A DNA stretch of 64,000 nt from Bimastos eiseni. Its lineage: Eukaryota > Annelida > Clitellata > Crassiclitellata > Lumbricidae. The translations under genes and the position numbers were made by a program. Shown one piece after another: positions 10,614 through 22,029 of the stretch. The stretch is taken from the NCBI GenBank assembly GCA_959347315.1, contig OY365814.1, forward strand, positions 34,701,629 to 34,765,628, in the 5' to 3' direction. A model generated the notes under the pieces. It ran no database searches. It worked only from the letters and a program-made list of their open reading frames with translations, and had not been told where the DNA came from. The stretch's first letter is position 1. Each line of letters starts with the position of its first letter.

Positions 10614-11719
10614 ACATCGTTAAGGCCGGCGCAAAGAACGCCCCTGAGTAGAAATCCTAAAGAGGCGCTATATAAACGTTTGATTACGTTACATTACGTA
10701 CATGTACGAATTTTGGTCTTAGGACGCCTCGAACAATATTATCCTGTCTTATCTGAAGCCTTATGATGAAATTGTGGTGTCCAATTAATTTTTACTTATG
10801 AAATTGAATACAGATTTCCAACCCAGAAGCAATTACGCCTAATTACTTGCAGCCGTCCTGTTAATTGTACAGCGCACGAGAGCGTTCTTTATAGCTTATG
10901 CCATCTCTTATCGGCCCAAAGTCACCAAGACTACACGGATCTCCAATGTGATAATACAGCAGCCACCAGGGCTCGAAATGAACCGGAACGGACCGGAACG
11001 CCGTTCCGGTTCGTAAAATGCAACGGTATTATCGTTCCGTTTCGTCAAACATGCTGCAACGCATCAGAACGCCGTTCCTTTTCGTCGCGTGAAAATTAAG
11101 ATGTCACTTCGTTGCCATTCTGCTGCTCAGCTCGTTCCAAGTGGAAATTAATGAAAATCTCGATTGCAAAGTCCACTTTCTGTCATGAATTTCAATACTA
11201 ATCTTGAAAAATGTCAATAAATGGGCATTAAATATAAGGAGGTGGCACACAGCGGCACAGCCCAACTCTACCCTACTCGTTGTTTATTTGCGTTTGACGT
11301 CATTTTGTTATTATCTGTCGACGTCATGTCTAAAAGTAAATTATAGTCAAAAAGTAAATATAGTCAAAGAGTAAATATAGTCAAAAAGTAAATATAGTCA
11401 AAAAGTAAATATAGTGAATGAGGATGATTGTGTATTTGTGTTTTCATTTTCAAAATTGTAATGAGGATTTTATTTAAAGAGAAAAATAATCAAATCCAGA
11501 AATAAAGGTATATTTGGTAATTAACCACCATGAGTAGGCCTATAATGAATTGGTTGAAAAAACGGAAAATTTTTTAGTGATAGTCCGGATGCACCTTTTA
11601 AAAAAGAGAGTTAGACGTTCGTGTATGGCCAGAAGGGATGGCTAGTGCTCAACTCCAATACACTATGTTATTGGTGTGTTGATTAAGAATTTCAAGAAGA
11701 TGAAGGTAAATATTTTCTA
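10614..11719 (+). repeat. Inverted-repeat left arm (copy 1)
   Basis: The reverse complement of this 1.1-kb block is at 15,714-16,815. It starts ACATCGTTAAGGCCGGCGC and ends AAATATTTTCT. The two arms agree even in a variant-bearing 17-bp array (11,340-11,418). A further 70 bp (11,812-11,882) is also inverted, at 16,816-16,884, but in a permuted order. Its left end resembles a LINE 3' tail (GGCGCTATATAAACG). Confidence 0.9.
11340..11418. repeat. 17-bp tandem array (TATAGTCAAAAAGTAAA)
   Basis: About five units, one with a G variant (CAAAGAG). It is repeated exactly in inverted form at about 16,015-16,100. Copy 2 has essentially one unit (about 50,813-50,830). Confidence 0.85.
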
Positions 11720-11999
11720 GAAAGTAAGTCTATAATAGTCGTTGATGTCATCAAATGATAAAGAAGACGATTTAGCCCGCTTGTTGGAACAATGATCAGT
11801 GCTACAATTTTAAGCAATAGGCCTAGGCCTATATATACAATGACTGGCTGATTGTAAGAATAAAGCGTTGGGTTGCTCAATAAGCAAATCGAACAATTTC
11901 GGAATAGTTTGTGAAAACAATCTAAGCGTTTCTAAAATCTAGACCATGGCACGAGTGTTCTGTATTACCTAACAGTAACATTAAAGGAACCAGTGTTGT

Positions 12000-12430
12000 A
12001 TGCAAGACAAACTTCAAGACCAAGACAGTGAGGTACCAAGACCGAGACCGAGACACTAGGCTCAAGACAGTACGAGACAGTAAAAGACAAGTGATCTTAT
12101 ATAAAATGATGCAAAATTCTAATGTGTCAGTTTTCTGGAATAAGGTTCATTTGTAATTTCAATTTTTAATGTATATAGTACCAACTTGTAATGTATATAG
12201 TACCAATTCCTGAGAATAGTTTTTTATATTGCCGCAAGATTTTAAAACAGTTAACGCGAAACTTAACGAGATCTCTTGTTCGAGACAGAACAAGACTTTC
12301 ACTTCAAGACAGTTTCTAAATATTTGAGACACTACCTCGAGACCGAGACCGAGACAGCAGGCTTCCGAGACCGAGACACTAAAAAACTGTCTCGAGACGT
12401 CTTCAGACCAAGACACTGTGTAGAGACCAT
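12000..12430. repeat. Degenerate GAGACCGAGACC-rich repeat
   Basis: Runs of CAAGACCGAGACCGAGACAC and related words occur in two clusters (about 12,015-12,090 and 12,325-12,420). Copy 2 (about 51,430-51,890) has an extra partial unit near 51,455-51,500. The ORFs here are repeat artefacts. Confidence 0.7.
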
Positions 12431-12589
12431 ACAACTCTGAAAGGAACTCGATCGACAGTCTAGTTTGCGGGAAAAAACTCTTTGAAAGCACTTGAAATAG
12501 CAGAACAAAGTGGTAAACAATAGACAGTAGAATTATTACATTCATTATGCATTCCACAAGATGGATAGATATGGTTGAATCATTATATT

Positions 12590-13143
12590 TATAAAAACAT
12601 GTTTGATAGTATTAATTTAGAACAATTCAAACTTCATACTTCTACGTTCACCCACTGAGAAGCAAAACACTCCTTCTTGGAATAGGGAAAGCTTGTACTT
12701 CATCATCCTGTTCAGTAGATATTCCATTCAGATCCAACCCTTCTTCGTCTATCCAATCTACGCTCTCTCAATTTACTTCGTTTGCGATTACGACCATTAA
12801 TTAGTTCACGTTGCCGACGTGCAGCGCTTGTTCGTGGCCTGATGCATTTCGGCGGCGTAATTGATTCCTGCTTGTGTGTTACAACATGGCTCCCTAACTT
12901 CCAAAACCCCAAATTGATACAGAGAGTAAAAGTAAACAAGTCAAAAATTAAGAATGCATTTATTGTTACTAAATTGTGTTTAAAAATTGCTGTTAATTAA
13001 TCGAAACTTGTTTAATTGAGTAAAAAAATCTAAAATTGCGAATTTTGATGTCTGATGTGATGTCACATTTTTTTACCCCGTCCCTCGTCACATATCTCAG
13101 TGACCTCCTCCTACTAGGCGCGTGACGTCATTTATGGACGGTC
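12590..13143. mobile_element. Second MITE of the GGCCGTCCATAAAT family, left-truncated (copy 1)
   Basis: The right end GCGTGACGTCATTTATGGAC and much of the interior align with 6,735-7,208. The left TIR is not found. It predates the duplication, since copy 2 holds it at about 52,056-52,610. Confidence 0.7.
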
Positions 13144-13361
13144 GCAAGGGGGTGCCAATTTCGTAGTTTGCCTCGGGCGCAAATAGCCCTAGCTACGCCT
13201 CTGAACAAAGACCTGCATGGTCGAGACGCAAAATCAAAATTCTATTTGAACTTACCCTCGTTGGAACAGTTTCCCCAGAAGGTGAGAATTACTGCGATAA
13301 TTATTAGACAACGTCGATTATATAAGCTTCTCATTTTCTCTAATTGCATTCGAAGAAGAGA

Positions 13362-13397
13362 ACGGCTACACGAGACCGAGAGGTTTCGTGTAGCCGT
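13362..13397. other. Perfect hairpin with GAGA loop (copy 1)
   Basis: ACGGCTACACGA and TCGTGTAGCCGT form a 12-bp perfect stem, extended by GACC/GGTT (one wobble) to a GAGA tetraloop. Identical at 52,829-52,864. Function unknown. Confidence 0.75.
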
Positions 13398-13739
13398 ATT
13401 TATAAGATTCCATCCACATATTACCTACCCAGTGGTGAGGTATGGGCGCTTACGTAGGCCTACGTAGCCTAATGAATGAATGGGCCCAAACCGGATGAAA
13501 GAAGTTGCAAGCAGGCAATTAGACCTAGTGCTGTCTTCGTTAACGAAAACGAAAATGATAATGACAATTAACGAAAATTGAACGTTTCCGTTGACGGAAA
13601 CTGAAACTATTTGTGGCAACCAAAACTGAAACGATTAGAAAATAGAATGATACAATTATATATAAAACGATATTTAACCGGAATGATAAACATTTCTGCA
13701 TGATAATTTTATTAACTTTGGGGCCTATTTATTGTTTGT

Positions 13740-13880
13740 ATCATTGGAGGAGGTTCAAAGGGCCACAGCTGGCTTGATTGGTGGTGTTCCTAAACTTGGT
13801 CACACCTCTGCGTACATTCGGGACGTACTTCACTGCCTTCCGGTTCAGCAGCGCATTCAATTTAGGATCTCCTCTATTGA
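13740..13880 (+). pseudogene. LINE (CR1/L2-like) RT C-terminal remnant
   Basis: In the forward frame EEVQRATAGLIGG and IRDVLHCLPVQQRI follow the LQxxQNxxARLI...LHWLPVxxRI pattern of LINE proteins. It is a fragment that runs into a GGACAAAAGCCCC tandem repeat at about 13,905-13,970. Copy 2: 53,207-53,347. Confidence 0.65.
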
Positions 13881-13904
13881 CTCTATTGATTCTATTGACA
13901 AAAT

Positions 13905-13970
13905 CCCCACGGACAAAAGCCCCCCGGACAAAAGCCCCGGACAAAAGCTCCGGACAAAAGCCCCCCCTTG
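13905..13970. repeat. GGACAAAAGCCCC short tandem repeat
   Basis: Four to five 12-14-bp units. Copy 2 counterpart is about 53,372-53,438, with slightly different unit boundaries. Confidence 0.75.
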
Positions 13971-14129
13971 ATTTTGGGCAGGACATTTGCCCCTCCTCCT
14001 CCGGAAGTCTTCGTTTTGTAGGCACACATTTCTGAGATTTTCATCTACTCAGATCTTCACCCACTCTCAGAGAGATGATTATCGCGCGCCACTGACGGAC
14101 TGTCACCAACTGTAGGCATACTTCACCGC

Positions 14130-14600
14130 TTATATTCTTAGATCATCATCTGCAGCCAGACTCATTGCTCGTCTCCCTCGCTACTCCCGCATTTCTACCT
14201 ACATGACCGACGTCCTACACTGGCTTCCAATTCCCTCTCGCATCCAATACAAGGTACTCCACTTTGTCCTTAAAACTCAACAGGGTAAAGCTCCTAAATA
14301 TATCTGCGACTTAATGCGAAAACCTCTGTCTGCTGTCTTCTCCCGCTCTCTCCGGTCTGCGGATCGACTTAATCTTCTTGTTCCACGGGCAAGGACTGCT
14401 ATAGCTCAACACCGGGCCTGTGCCACTGTGGGCCCTAATTCTGTGTGGAATGACCTGCCCCCATTATCCGTAAGCAAGCTTTTAACCGGGCTCGCACCCT
14501 CATTCCTTTCTTATTTCCCCGGGAATGTCACGCTGAGAGCGCTTCTGAATAGCTAGTACTGTAAGAAGCGCTAAATAAATAACCATACACGATACGATAC
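14130..14600 (+). pseudogene. LINE (CR1/L2-like) 3' end (copy 1)
   Basis: The ORF 14,203-14,556 carries LHWLPIPSRIQYKVL, SLRSADRLNLLVPRAR and GPNSVWNDLPP, the C-terminal end of CR1/L2-type RT proteins. It is followed by a GAAGCGCTAAATAAATAA tail and short repeats (ACGATACGAT). It is 5'-truncated as usual for LINE insertions. Copy 2: about 53,598-54,068. Confidence 0.85.
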
Positions 14601-15033
14601 GATGCCGAGCTGCTCTAATCTGTGCGTGTATACCATATTCGCTTGTTTTACAATATAGTTGTTTACTTCTCTAAGGCGTTGTTCGCGACAATTAGTACAA
14701 TGCAATACGGAACATCTTCTATACACGTGAGTGACGCTGAGTTAATCATCGGTCAATGACAGCAGTTGCTTATCAGAAGAAAATCAATCTATAGCAAAGA
14801 TTAAACGATTGTCTCGAAATGGTACCTTTGACGATTTTTCTTTCCCATAATTATGCCTTCCACCTTGACTCTATACACATGGTTAATGAACAGCGTCTTT
14901 TCCAGGAAATACGTTAGTTATATCAAATCCTGCACTTCAATTATTCTGGCTATGGTTTTGTGCATTTCCTGTTAACAAATACTGTGGATTAAGATAATGT
15001 AACGTCATTGATTGCCTCACGCTTAAAGTAAAT

Positions 15034-15106
15034 GTCTATATGTATAAAAGGGAATACACTTTGAAACCTTGCATACCAATGTTCTCAAAAACGTGACGTC
15101 ATATAA
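15034..15106. promoter_or_regulatory. TATA-like and CRE-like motifs, conserved in both copies
   Basis: TATAAAAGGG near 15,041 and a palindromic TGACGTCA at about 15,093 followed by TATAAA are kept in copy 2 (about 54,500-54,570). No transcript can be tied to them, so this is only a candidate regulatory region upstream of the gene 0 prodomain exons. Confidence 0.2.
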
Positions 15107-15568
15107 AAAAACCAGAACGAGACTGGATTTGCCAGATTCTATAAGGAACAGCTGATTATTATTCAGTAGCAAAACAAAACTAAAAATTGTTGGCCAATGT
15201 AATGTTCGTACTCGTACAACTTCAATTCACGTGGTAACTCTAGAATGTCATGTTTTCCAGTGTTAGCGGATGACAATCTGAGGCATTCTCTGTTAGGAAA
15301 AGAGATAAATGAAACGTTTGTTACATGCATAGTCATTGAATCTACATTCTAGATTATAAGCCGAATTAACTATTAATCGAATGTTTATTAAATGCTTTGC
15401 CGAATACACTCAACTGCACTTTAGATGTATTTACCCACAAATTAAGTCAACATTTATGACCTTGGATTTACAATGTCGTGTTGGCTATAATCAAAATCAA
15501 AATATAATATATATATAATAAAAAGTACAATTAATGGAAAATTTGAAAGTCCACATTTATATGGCGTC

Positions 15569-15571
<3 letters not shown>

Positions 15572-15637
<66 letters not shown>

Positions 15638-15713
15638 GAGGAAGAGAGGGAGAGGGAGGGGATAGAGACAGAGACAGACAGAGACAGACAGACAGACAGA
15701 GACAGACAGACAG
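15572..15713. repeat. (GA)n / (GACA)n microsatellite
   Basis: It lies at the left junction of the inverted replacement segment. In copy 2 (about 55,030-55,147) the array continues into unique sequence. Confidence 0.9.
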
Positions 15714-16884
15714 AAAATATTTACCTTCATCTTCTTGAAATTCTTAACCAACTCACCAATAACATAGTGTATTGGAGTTGAGCACTAGCCATCCCTTCTG
15801 GCCATACACGAACGTCTAACTCTCTTTTTTAAAAGGTGCATCCGGACTATCACTAAAAAATTTTCCGTTTTTTCAACCAATTCATTATAGGCCTACTCAT
15901 GGTGGTTAATTACCAAATATACCTTTATTTCTGGATTTGATTATTTTTCTCTTTAAATAAAATCCTCATTACAATTTTGAAAATGAAAACACAAATACAC
16001 AATCATCCTCATTCACTATATTTACTTTTTGACTATATTTACTTTTTGACTATATTTACTCTTTGACTATATTTACTTTTTGACTATAATTTACTTTTAG
16101 ACATGACGTCGACAGATAATAACAAAATGACGTCAAACGCAAATAAACAACGAGTAGGGTAGAGTTGGGCTGTGCCGCTGTGTGCCACCTCCTTATATTT
16201 AATGCCCATTTATTGACATTTTTCAAGATTAGTATTGAAATTCATGACAGAAAGTGGACTTTGCAATCGAGATTTTCATTAATTTCCACTTGGAACGAGC
16301 TGAGCAGCAGAATGGCAACGAAGTGACATCTTAATTTTCACGCGACGAAAAGGAACGGCGTTCTGATGCGTTGCAGCATGTTTGACGAAACGGAACGATA
16401 ATACCGTTGCATTTTACGAACCGGAACGGCGTTCCGGTCCGTTCCGGTTCATTTCGAGCCCTGGTGGCTGCTGTATTATCACATTGGAGATCCGTGTAGT
16501 CTTGGTGACTTTGGGCCGATAAGAGATGGCATAAGCTATAAAGAACGCTCTCGTGCGCTGTACAATTAACAGGACGGCTGCAAGTAATTAGGCGTAATTG
16601 CTTCTGGGTTGGAAATCTGTATTCAATTTCATAAGTAAAAATTAATTGGACACCACAATTTCATCATAAGGCTTCAGATAAGACAGCATATTATCATTTG
16701 AGGCGTCCTAAGACCAAAATTCGTACATGTACGTAATGTAACGTAATCAAACGTTTATATAGCGCCTCTTTAGGATTTCTACGCAGGGGCGTTCTTTGCG
16801 CCGGCCTTAACGATGTTTTTGAGCAACCCAACGCTTTATTCTTACAATCAGCCAGTCATTGTATATATAGGCCTATTGCTTAAA
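15714..16884 (-). repeat. Inverted-repeat right arm (copy 1 only)
   Basis: This is the reverse complement of 10,614-11,719 followed by that of 11,812-11,882. Copy 2 at the same place (about 55,147-56,433) holds unrelated sequence with an ADAM tail exon and half of a TIR element. The inverted segment therefore replaced about 1.3 kb in copy 1. Confidence 0.9.
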
Positions 16885-17227
16885 ATGAGAGTACGCAATT
16901 TTAAGGTAGCTTTTGTGACATAGCTAATTGGTTGATTTTTACTGCAGTTCTTGAATTGGATAAAGGCAATTATCAGTTGAATCACTACTATTAAAGTGCT
17001 AACTAACATCGTATTGTTATAAAAGTGTCAAATTGTGCAATACAATTATGTCGATTGTATATCTTTTAATGTGCTTATAGGCTGGGGTGGGTTAGGGGCT
17101 TGGTAGCATATCTGTTATATAATTTAGGGGTTGGGAGGTCACAGCTGCTGTTATATAATGTTATTAGGGGTCAGAGGGTGGGTCAAAAATTGGAATTTTA
17201 TGCGTTATATAATATGTAAACGGCCCC
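16885..17227. mobile_element. Right-hand part of a TIR element, left half lost (copy 1)
   Basis: The right end GCGTTATATAATATGTAAAC plus GGCCCC matches the end of the intact element at 55,590-56,783. The left half was removed with the inverted replacement at 15,714-16,884. Confidence 0.75.
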
Positions 17228-17634
17228 AATCTAAGATTTATTTATATTTAAGAAGAAGCATACTATTATAAGAGACTATACCATCCCAGGAATCAAACAG
17301 TATGCCCTGTTCTACTTAATATCCACAGTCACTGCTAGAAACTGAGGTTATCAGAACAGAAAGCGAATTAGAAAAGTAGAGCAGAGGTTCAGCCAATCAA
17401 TTTCCTTTCCCGAAACTCAAATGGCTGGGAATTATTCAGGGCCAATCAGTTGGGCTGCACACATCCTAGAGACGATACGGCTGGTTGCGTATCGTAGAAA
17501 CGGTAACACTACAAGAGGAGCAGGCCAGAGATGAGGATGAATCCTCTAACGAGTCAATCTGTGAATAATTATTCTTCTAACACTATTTGCGCAAAGAAAT
17601 AAACTGTCGCCTTCACATGTAAAATATTTCTTAC

Positions 17635-19336
17635 TGGCTGTGTTTGTGTCGCTGGAGGTGGATAAATATCCCGCAAAGGCTGATAAAATCGATTCTCTGG
17701 AATCCACCGTCGCTCGTTTTGTCCTGGTATTGTCCTGTTAAAGATCAACTCCTCTGAAGGTCCGTCATTCGTTGGTTCTGCACTGGCAGCCAAAATTCCA
17801 GGAAAACGACTTCTTAGAAAGAAGTAGAGAAGAAGTCCAAACAATGCTAAGCTCAAGGTTCCTAAAATAACACCCAGAACCACGGCCGCGATCGAAGTTG
17901 CGTTCGGCGTGCTTGGATTTGCAGTCGGTGTACGTCCACTTGGAGTTTGCCTACTTATACTTGGAGTTGGCGCACTTGGACTTGAACTCGGCTTACTTGC
18001 TCTTGGAGTTGGAGTACTTTGAGCTCGCGCACTTGCACTTGAAGTTGGCGCACTTGGAGTTGGAGTTGCAGTATGCGTACTTGAGCTTAAGAGTTGGAGT
18101 ACTTGCACTTGAAGTTGGAACACTTTGAGTTGGTGTTGGCGAACTTGTACTTTGAATTTGTATACTTGCACTTGGACTTGGCGTCCTTGTACTCTGTGTT
18201 TTCGCACTTGTACTTAAACTTTGCGTACTTGGAGTTGGCATACGTGTACTTAGACCCGAGGTTTGCGTACTTATACTTGGAGTCTGCGTACTTGCTCTTG
18301 GAATTGGCGTGCTTGTAATTGAAGCTCGCGAACTTGGACTTGAAGTTGGCGCACTTGGAGTTGGAGTTTGTTTACTTGTACTTTGAGTTTGTGAACTTGT
18401 ACTCCGATTTGGCGTACTTGTACTTTGAGGTTGCGTACTTGTACTTGAACTTTGCGCACTTGGAAGTTGCGTATTTAGATTTTGAGTTGGCGTACTTGTA
18501 CTCGAAGCTCGCGTACTTGGAGCTCGGGTACTTGGACTTGAAGTTGACGCACTAGGAGTCTGTCTACTTGACCCTGAAGTTTGCGTACTTGCACTTGAAG
18601 TTGGCACACTTATAGTTGGTGATGGCGTACTTGTACTTCGAGTTTGCGCATTTTTACTTGAATCTGACGTGCTTGTACTTGAACTTTTAGTACTTGAAGT
18701 TTGTGTACTTGGACTTGAAATTGGCGTACTAATACTTGGAGGTCGCGTACCCGAACTTGAAGTTGACACACTTTGAGTTGGTGTTGTCGTACTTGTACTT
18801 TGAATTTGCGTACTTGCACTTGGATTTGGCGTCCTTGTACTCTGTGTTTTCGCACTTGTACTTAAACTTTGCGTACTTTGAGTTGGTGTTGTCGTACTTG
18901 TACTTTGAATTTGCGTACTTGTACTTGGATTTGGCGTAGTTGTACTCTGAGTTCTCGCACCTGTACTTGAACTTTGCGTACTTGGAGTTTGCGCACTTGT
19001 ACTTGGAGTTTGCCTACTTGGACTTGGAGATTACGTACTTGCGGTCGGAGTTTGCGTGCTTGAATTTGAAACTGGCGCACTTGGACTTTGAGTCGGCGTA
19101 CTTGGACTAGGAGTTGACGAAACTGCTGCCAGAGTTCGCGATACTGTACTCGAGAATGTCGTACTTATTGTATCGATCGATGTACCAATGGTTGAAGTTG
19201 TTTTCCATGGTGTGGGTGTATTTTTGGTAGATAGTGACATAATTGTTGTAGTTTGCAAAGCTGTTGTCGTTACTGTTGTCGTTGATTCTAAGCAGCCTTC
19301 GTTGGTTCCTTGACATTCTCCCAAATTGTTGCAAAC
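17635..19336 (-). pseudogene. Orphan ADAM mucin-stalk/transmembrane terminal exon (copy 1)
   Basis: Acceptor TTCTAAAG, then VCNNLGECQG (end of the EGF module), a Ser/Thr/Pro repeat stalk, a transmembrane segment (VVLGVILGTLSLALFGLLLY) and a cytosolic RRWIPENRFYQPL...TQTQP up to a good donor (GTAAGA). It is broken by a stop at 19,031-19,033 (TAA where copy 2 has TCA) and an extra base near 18,090. Its tail exon was lost with the inverted replacement. It lies downstream of gene A's own last exons and its acceptor phase (0) would allow splicing from gene A's EGF exon. A damaged leftover is more likely than a used alternative exon. Confidence 0.8.
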
Positions 19337-19724
19337 CTTTAGAAAAGCAGTCGTTTTATATGAATTCCAATTGACAAATTTCGGTCAAAAGATATTTTTG
19401 GTTACGGCGCAATATCTTAGGCTCTCTGTTCTCGCACGAAATCTCTTACTTTCTTCCTCCCACACATTACACTATTGTGTTCAGATCTGAACGAATCTGT
19501 GTTTTGTAATTGGCATTGTAATTATAATAAAAAATTCATGTAACGCCTCTTCAGGTGAGAACACTCAAAGAAAATCTCGACCTATCAACAGAAGATCAAT
19601 ATTGAACAAAATGGTGCCTACCCTAGGGAAATAAGAAACGACTCAGTAGCTCGCGTTAAAGAGTAAGCCTACATGTATATTAGTTGAACCTACCATAGCA
19701 ACGCTCAAGTGCTGCTGCGCTTTT

Positions 19725-21560
19725 GAAAGGAGTAGTACTTCTGATTCAGTGACAGGAGATAGAATTGAGGGCGATGACTGATGGGAAGGCGAAATAGGGT
19801 TGTGAGAAATCAGTGGAACAGTGCTGGAGGAGTTGGAGGCTAGAAGAGATTGTAGTGTGAATCGAAGAGATGAGATTTTGTCTGAGAAGAAAGAGCAGAA
19901 GGTGTCAACGATAGATGATGCTGGGATGGAGCTGGGCAGTGGTAAGGAAGACTTACGATGAAAAAGAGAATTGATAACTTTCCAGAGGTGTCTAGGATTG
20001 GAAGTTCTGGAGTGGTTGAGCGAGGAGTAGTATTTTTTCTTGGCTGCAGCGATTAGGTTATGGTATCTGTGTGTGGCTGATTTGAGGGTACAGGGTTTTT
20101 GCTTTAGATGTTGAGTCTTTGGCGCGCTGGTAGGTGTGCTCAAGGCACCTGCGGAAGGCTTTGAAAGCTTGGAGATAGGTGGTGAACCAAGGGTTAGATG
20201 TGCGTGAGCTGTGTGTGATATTGAGTAGTGCATGAGTGTCAAGGAGGTTGGAGAGTGTTGAATTGTAACAAGACAGAAGCTCATCTAGAGAAGGAGGAGG
20301 ATTGAGAACAAGTTCGTAGTTAAGAATGTCCTTGATGAAGGCCTGACGGTCGATGGACCCGATGGAACGAGATGAGTGAGTGGTTGGAGGAGGGCGAGGA
20401 AAAGGCTTAATTTCAAGGTCAACAATGATAAGGTAGTGGTTGGTCATGTTTAGAATTGAGTGTGATAGCTTGGGAGATAGGCGGGAGGCTGCGGAAGTGA
20501 TAACAAGGCCGAGTGTGTGGCTCTTGATGTGGGTCGGAAAGTTGACGTGTTGGACGAGGTTGAATGATGAGAGAAGGTTGAGGAAGCCCGATGCAAGAGG
20601 ATCAGAGGGATTGTCGACATGGATGTTGAAGTCGCCCGTGATTATGAATTCGTTAGGAGTAGTTGCAGCGATGAAGAGGAGAGATCCAAATTCGTCGAGA
20701 AAAACAGATGGATTGGCGGAGTAGGCAGAGGAAGTTGGAGGACGGTAGATGTTGAAGACTGTAAGGAGATCTGAGTGGAGTCTGAGCGTTGTGGAGGAGC
20801 ATTCGAAGGATCGGAAGGTGTGACTTGAAGAATTTGTGGTTACAGCGGGTTCATGGACCAGGAAAGCAGAGCCGCCACCAGAATTTTTTTTAGACTTTGC
20901 GAAGAAGGTCGTGCGAGGGAAGTTATGAAGGGAATAGCCACAAGGAGTCTGCGATGTGGGGGGTAGTAGAGGAAGTGGATAGCCAGGTTTCTTGGAGAGC
21001 AATGAGATCTGGTGGGCTAGTGGAGAAGGTGATTTCACTGAGGGCGATGGAGTTTTTTGGGTTTAGCAATGATCGAATGTTGAGGGAAAAGACTCGAAAC
21101 ATCTTGTTGGCTGAGGATTATGTGTTGGGGCCAGGATTTAACTCAATATCGCCAGATAGTATAAGGGTGAATAAGATTTGTCGAAAGGTTAATGCAGAGT
21201 GAATACCTATGGGACGGCGGATGAGCAGCAATGGTCCGGGTGGAATGGTGTTGAGATAGGAGTACTGTGCTGTGGCTGTAGGTAGCGAGAAACATTGGGT
21301 CGAGAGAGGCTAAGGTCCGATGTTTATTGGGGTTAAAGAAAAGCGGATGAGAAGAAAGGGAATGAAAATTGAAACAAAAGACGGCATTTTGAAAACTAGG
21401 TCAAGATGGCGGAATACAGAGAGAATGGATGAGATCTGATGTTATACAGACGGGAGAGTTATAAAATGAATCTTAGGCCATCTGGAGATGGCTGAGGTTG
21501 TTTTAAGTAAAAATTGGAATGATATGACCTGGTATCCTGAGTTAGATGTGATTGAGAAGA
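19725..21560 (-). pseudogene. CR1/L2-like LINE with 2A-like peptide and AP endonuclease, 3' end missing
   Basis: Read from the right: a leader with ILFTLILSGDIELNPGP, a 2A-like ribosome-skipping signature at 21,127-21,153; then FSLNIRSLLNP and LIALQETWL; then an apurinic-type endonuclease (GGGSAFLVHE, FNIYRPPTSSAYS, FIITGDFNIHVDNP); then a linker (LWKVINSLFH, FCSFFSDKI) up to SPVTESEVLLLSK. It stops at 19,725, exactly where copy 1 of the duplication ends, before the RT. A stop just after the 2A and frameshifts make it inactive. Loss of the 3' rather than the 5' end points to a rearrangement breakpoint. Confidence 0.85.
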
Positions 21561-21722
21561 ATGTCTAGATAGACACGAGTCCGGAAAAATAGAAATTAGA
21601 TGTAAGATCGAACACAGCACTCTAAACAGCTACGCTGGCACCCCACTAATCTTAGGCTTTGAAGGTCCTCTTTACACCACTCAATGATATCGTCCATACA
21701 GTCTCTGTTTGGTCTTCTACGT

Positions 21723-21752
21723 ATATATATATACATATATATATATATATTA
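21723..21752. repeat. (TA)n microsatellite
   Basis: Short AT dinucleotide run 3' of gene A, with no coding content nearby. Confidence 0.7.
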
Positions 21753-21814
21753 CGGAAAACAATTAAATAGGAAAACACCGTTTTAATTATTGCTATAGCA
21801 CTGTGTTATTGTGA

Positions 21815-22029
21815 TGGGACGCGGTGGCGTTGCGGTGTGCTCTGTGCCTTGCATCCGAAGGGTCGCAGGTTCGAACCCACCTCAAGTCACTGCCAAGCTG
21901 CCTTGGACAAGCTGCTCACCCATAATTGCCTACGAAGAAGGCAATGGGAAACCACCTCGCTCACCTCATCCACGGGTGGCGTAAAGCTAAATTGACCTGC
22001 TTTCGGGCAGAGAACTCATCATCATCATA
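21815..22029 (+). repeat. tRNA-derived SINE, family S1
   Basis: The head has box A-like TGGCGTTGCGG and a perfect box B GGTTCGAACCC (21,868-21,878). A body with GGCAATGGGAAACCACC follows, then a CATCATCAT tail. A diverged minus-strand relative is at about 34,620-34,840. It is not a tRNA gene because it continues into the SINE body. Confidence 0.75.

Larger units (their letters stand above)
1..19724. repeat. Segmental duplication, copy 1
   Basis: This block matches about 35,946-59,985 nearly base for base outside a few structural differences. The offset is about +35,950 up to position 3,240 and +39,090 between about 3,260 and 10,980, where copy 2 carries a 3.3-kb insertion. Similarity stops abruptly at 19,724, inside a LINE. 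The left end is outside the window. It carries the prodomain exons of one ADAM gene (gene 0) and the terminal mucin/TM exon of another. Confidence 0.93.

Noticed and set aside
12159..12557. ORF starting MNVIILLSIVYHFVLL as a possible missing signal-peptide exon
   Set aside because: It lies in a degenerate GAGACC repeat, has no in-frame donor leading to P1, and its C-terminal part is repeat-derived.
13250..13300. 36-nt mini-exon (minus) with a good donor near the hairpin
   Set aside because: No family motif, a nonsynonymous change between copies, and no in-frame partner.
17898..18939. Plus-strand ORFs of LAYLYFE-type repeats opposite the mucin exons (also 57,606-58,867)
   Set aside because: They are antisense read-through of a minisatellite whose unit is a multiple of three. 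The minus strand has splice sites, EGF and TM context.
20440..21202. Plus-strand ORFs in the LINE
   Set aside because: Shadows of the minus-strand endonuclease ORF, which has clear domain motifs.
21815..21895. tRNA gene (perfect box B)
   Set aside because: It continues into a SINE body with a diverged relative at 34,620-34,840. No confident cloverleaf or anticodon arm.
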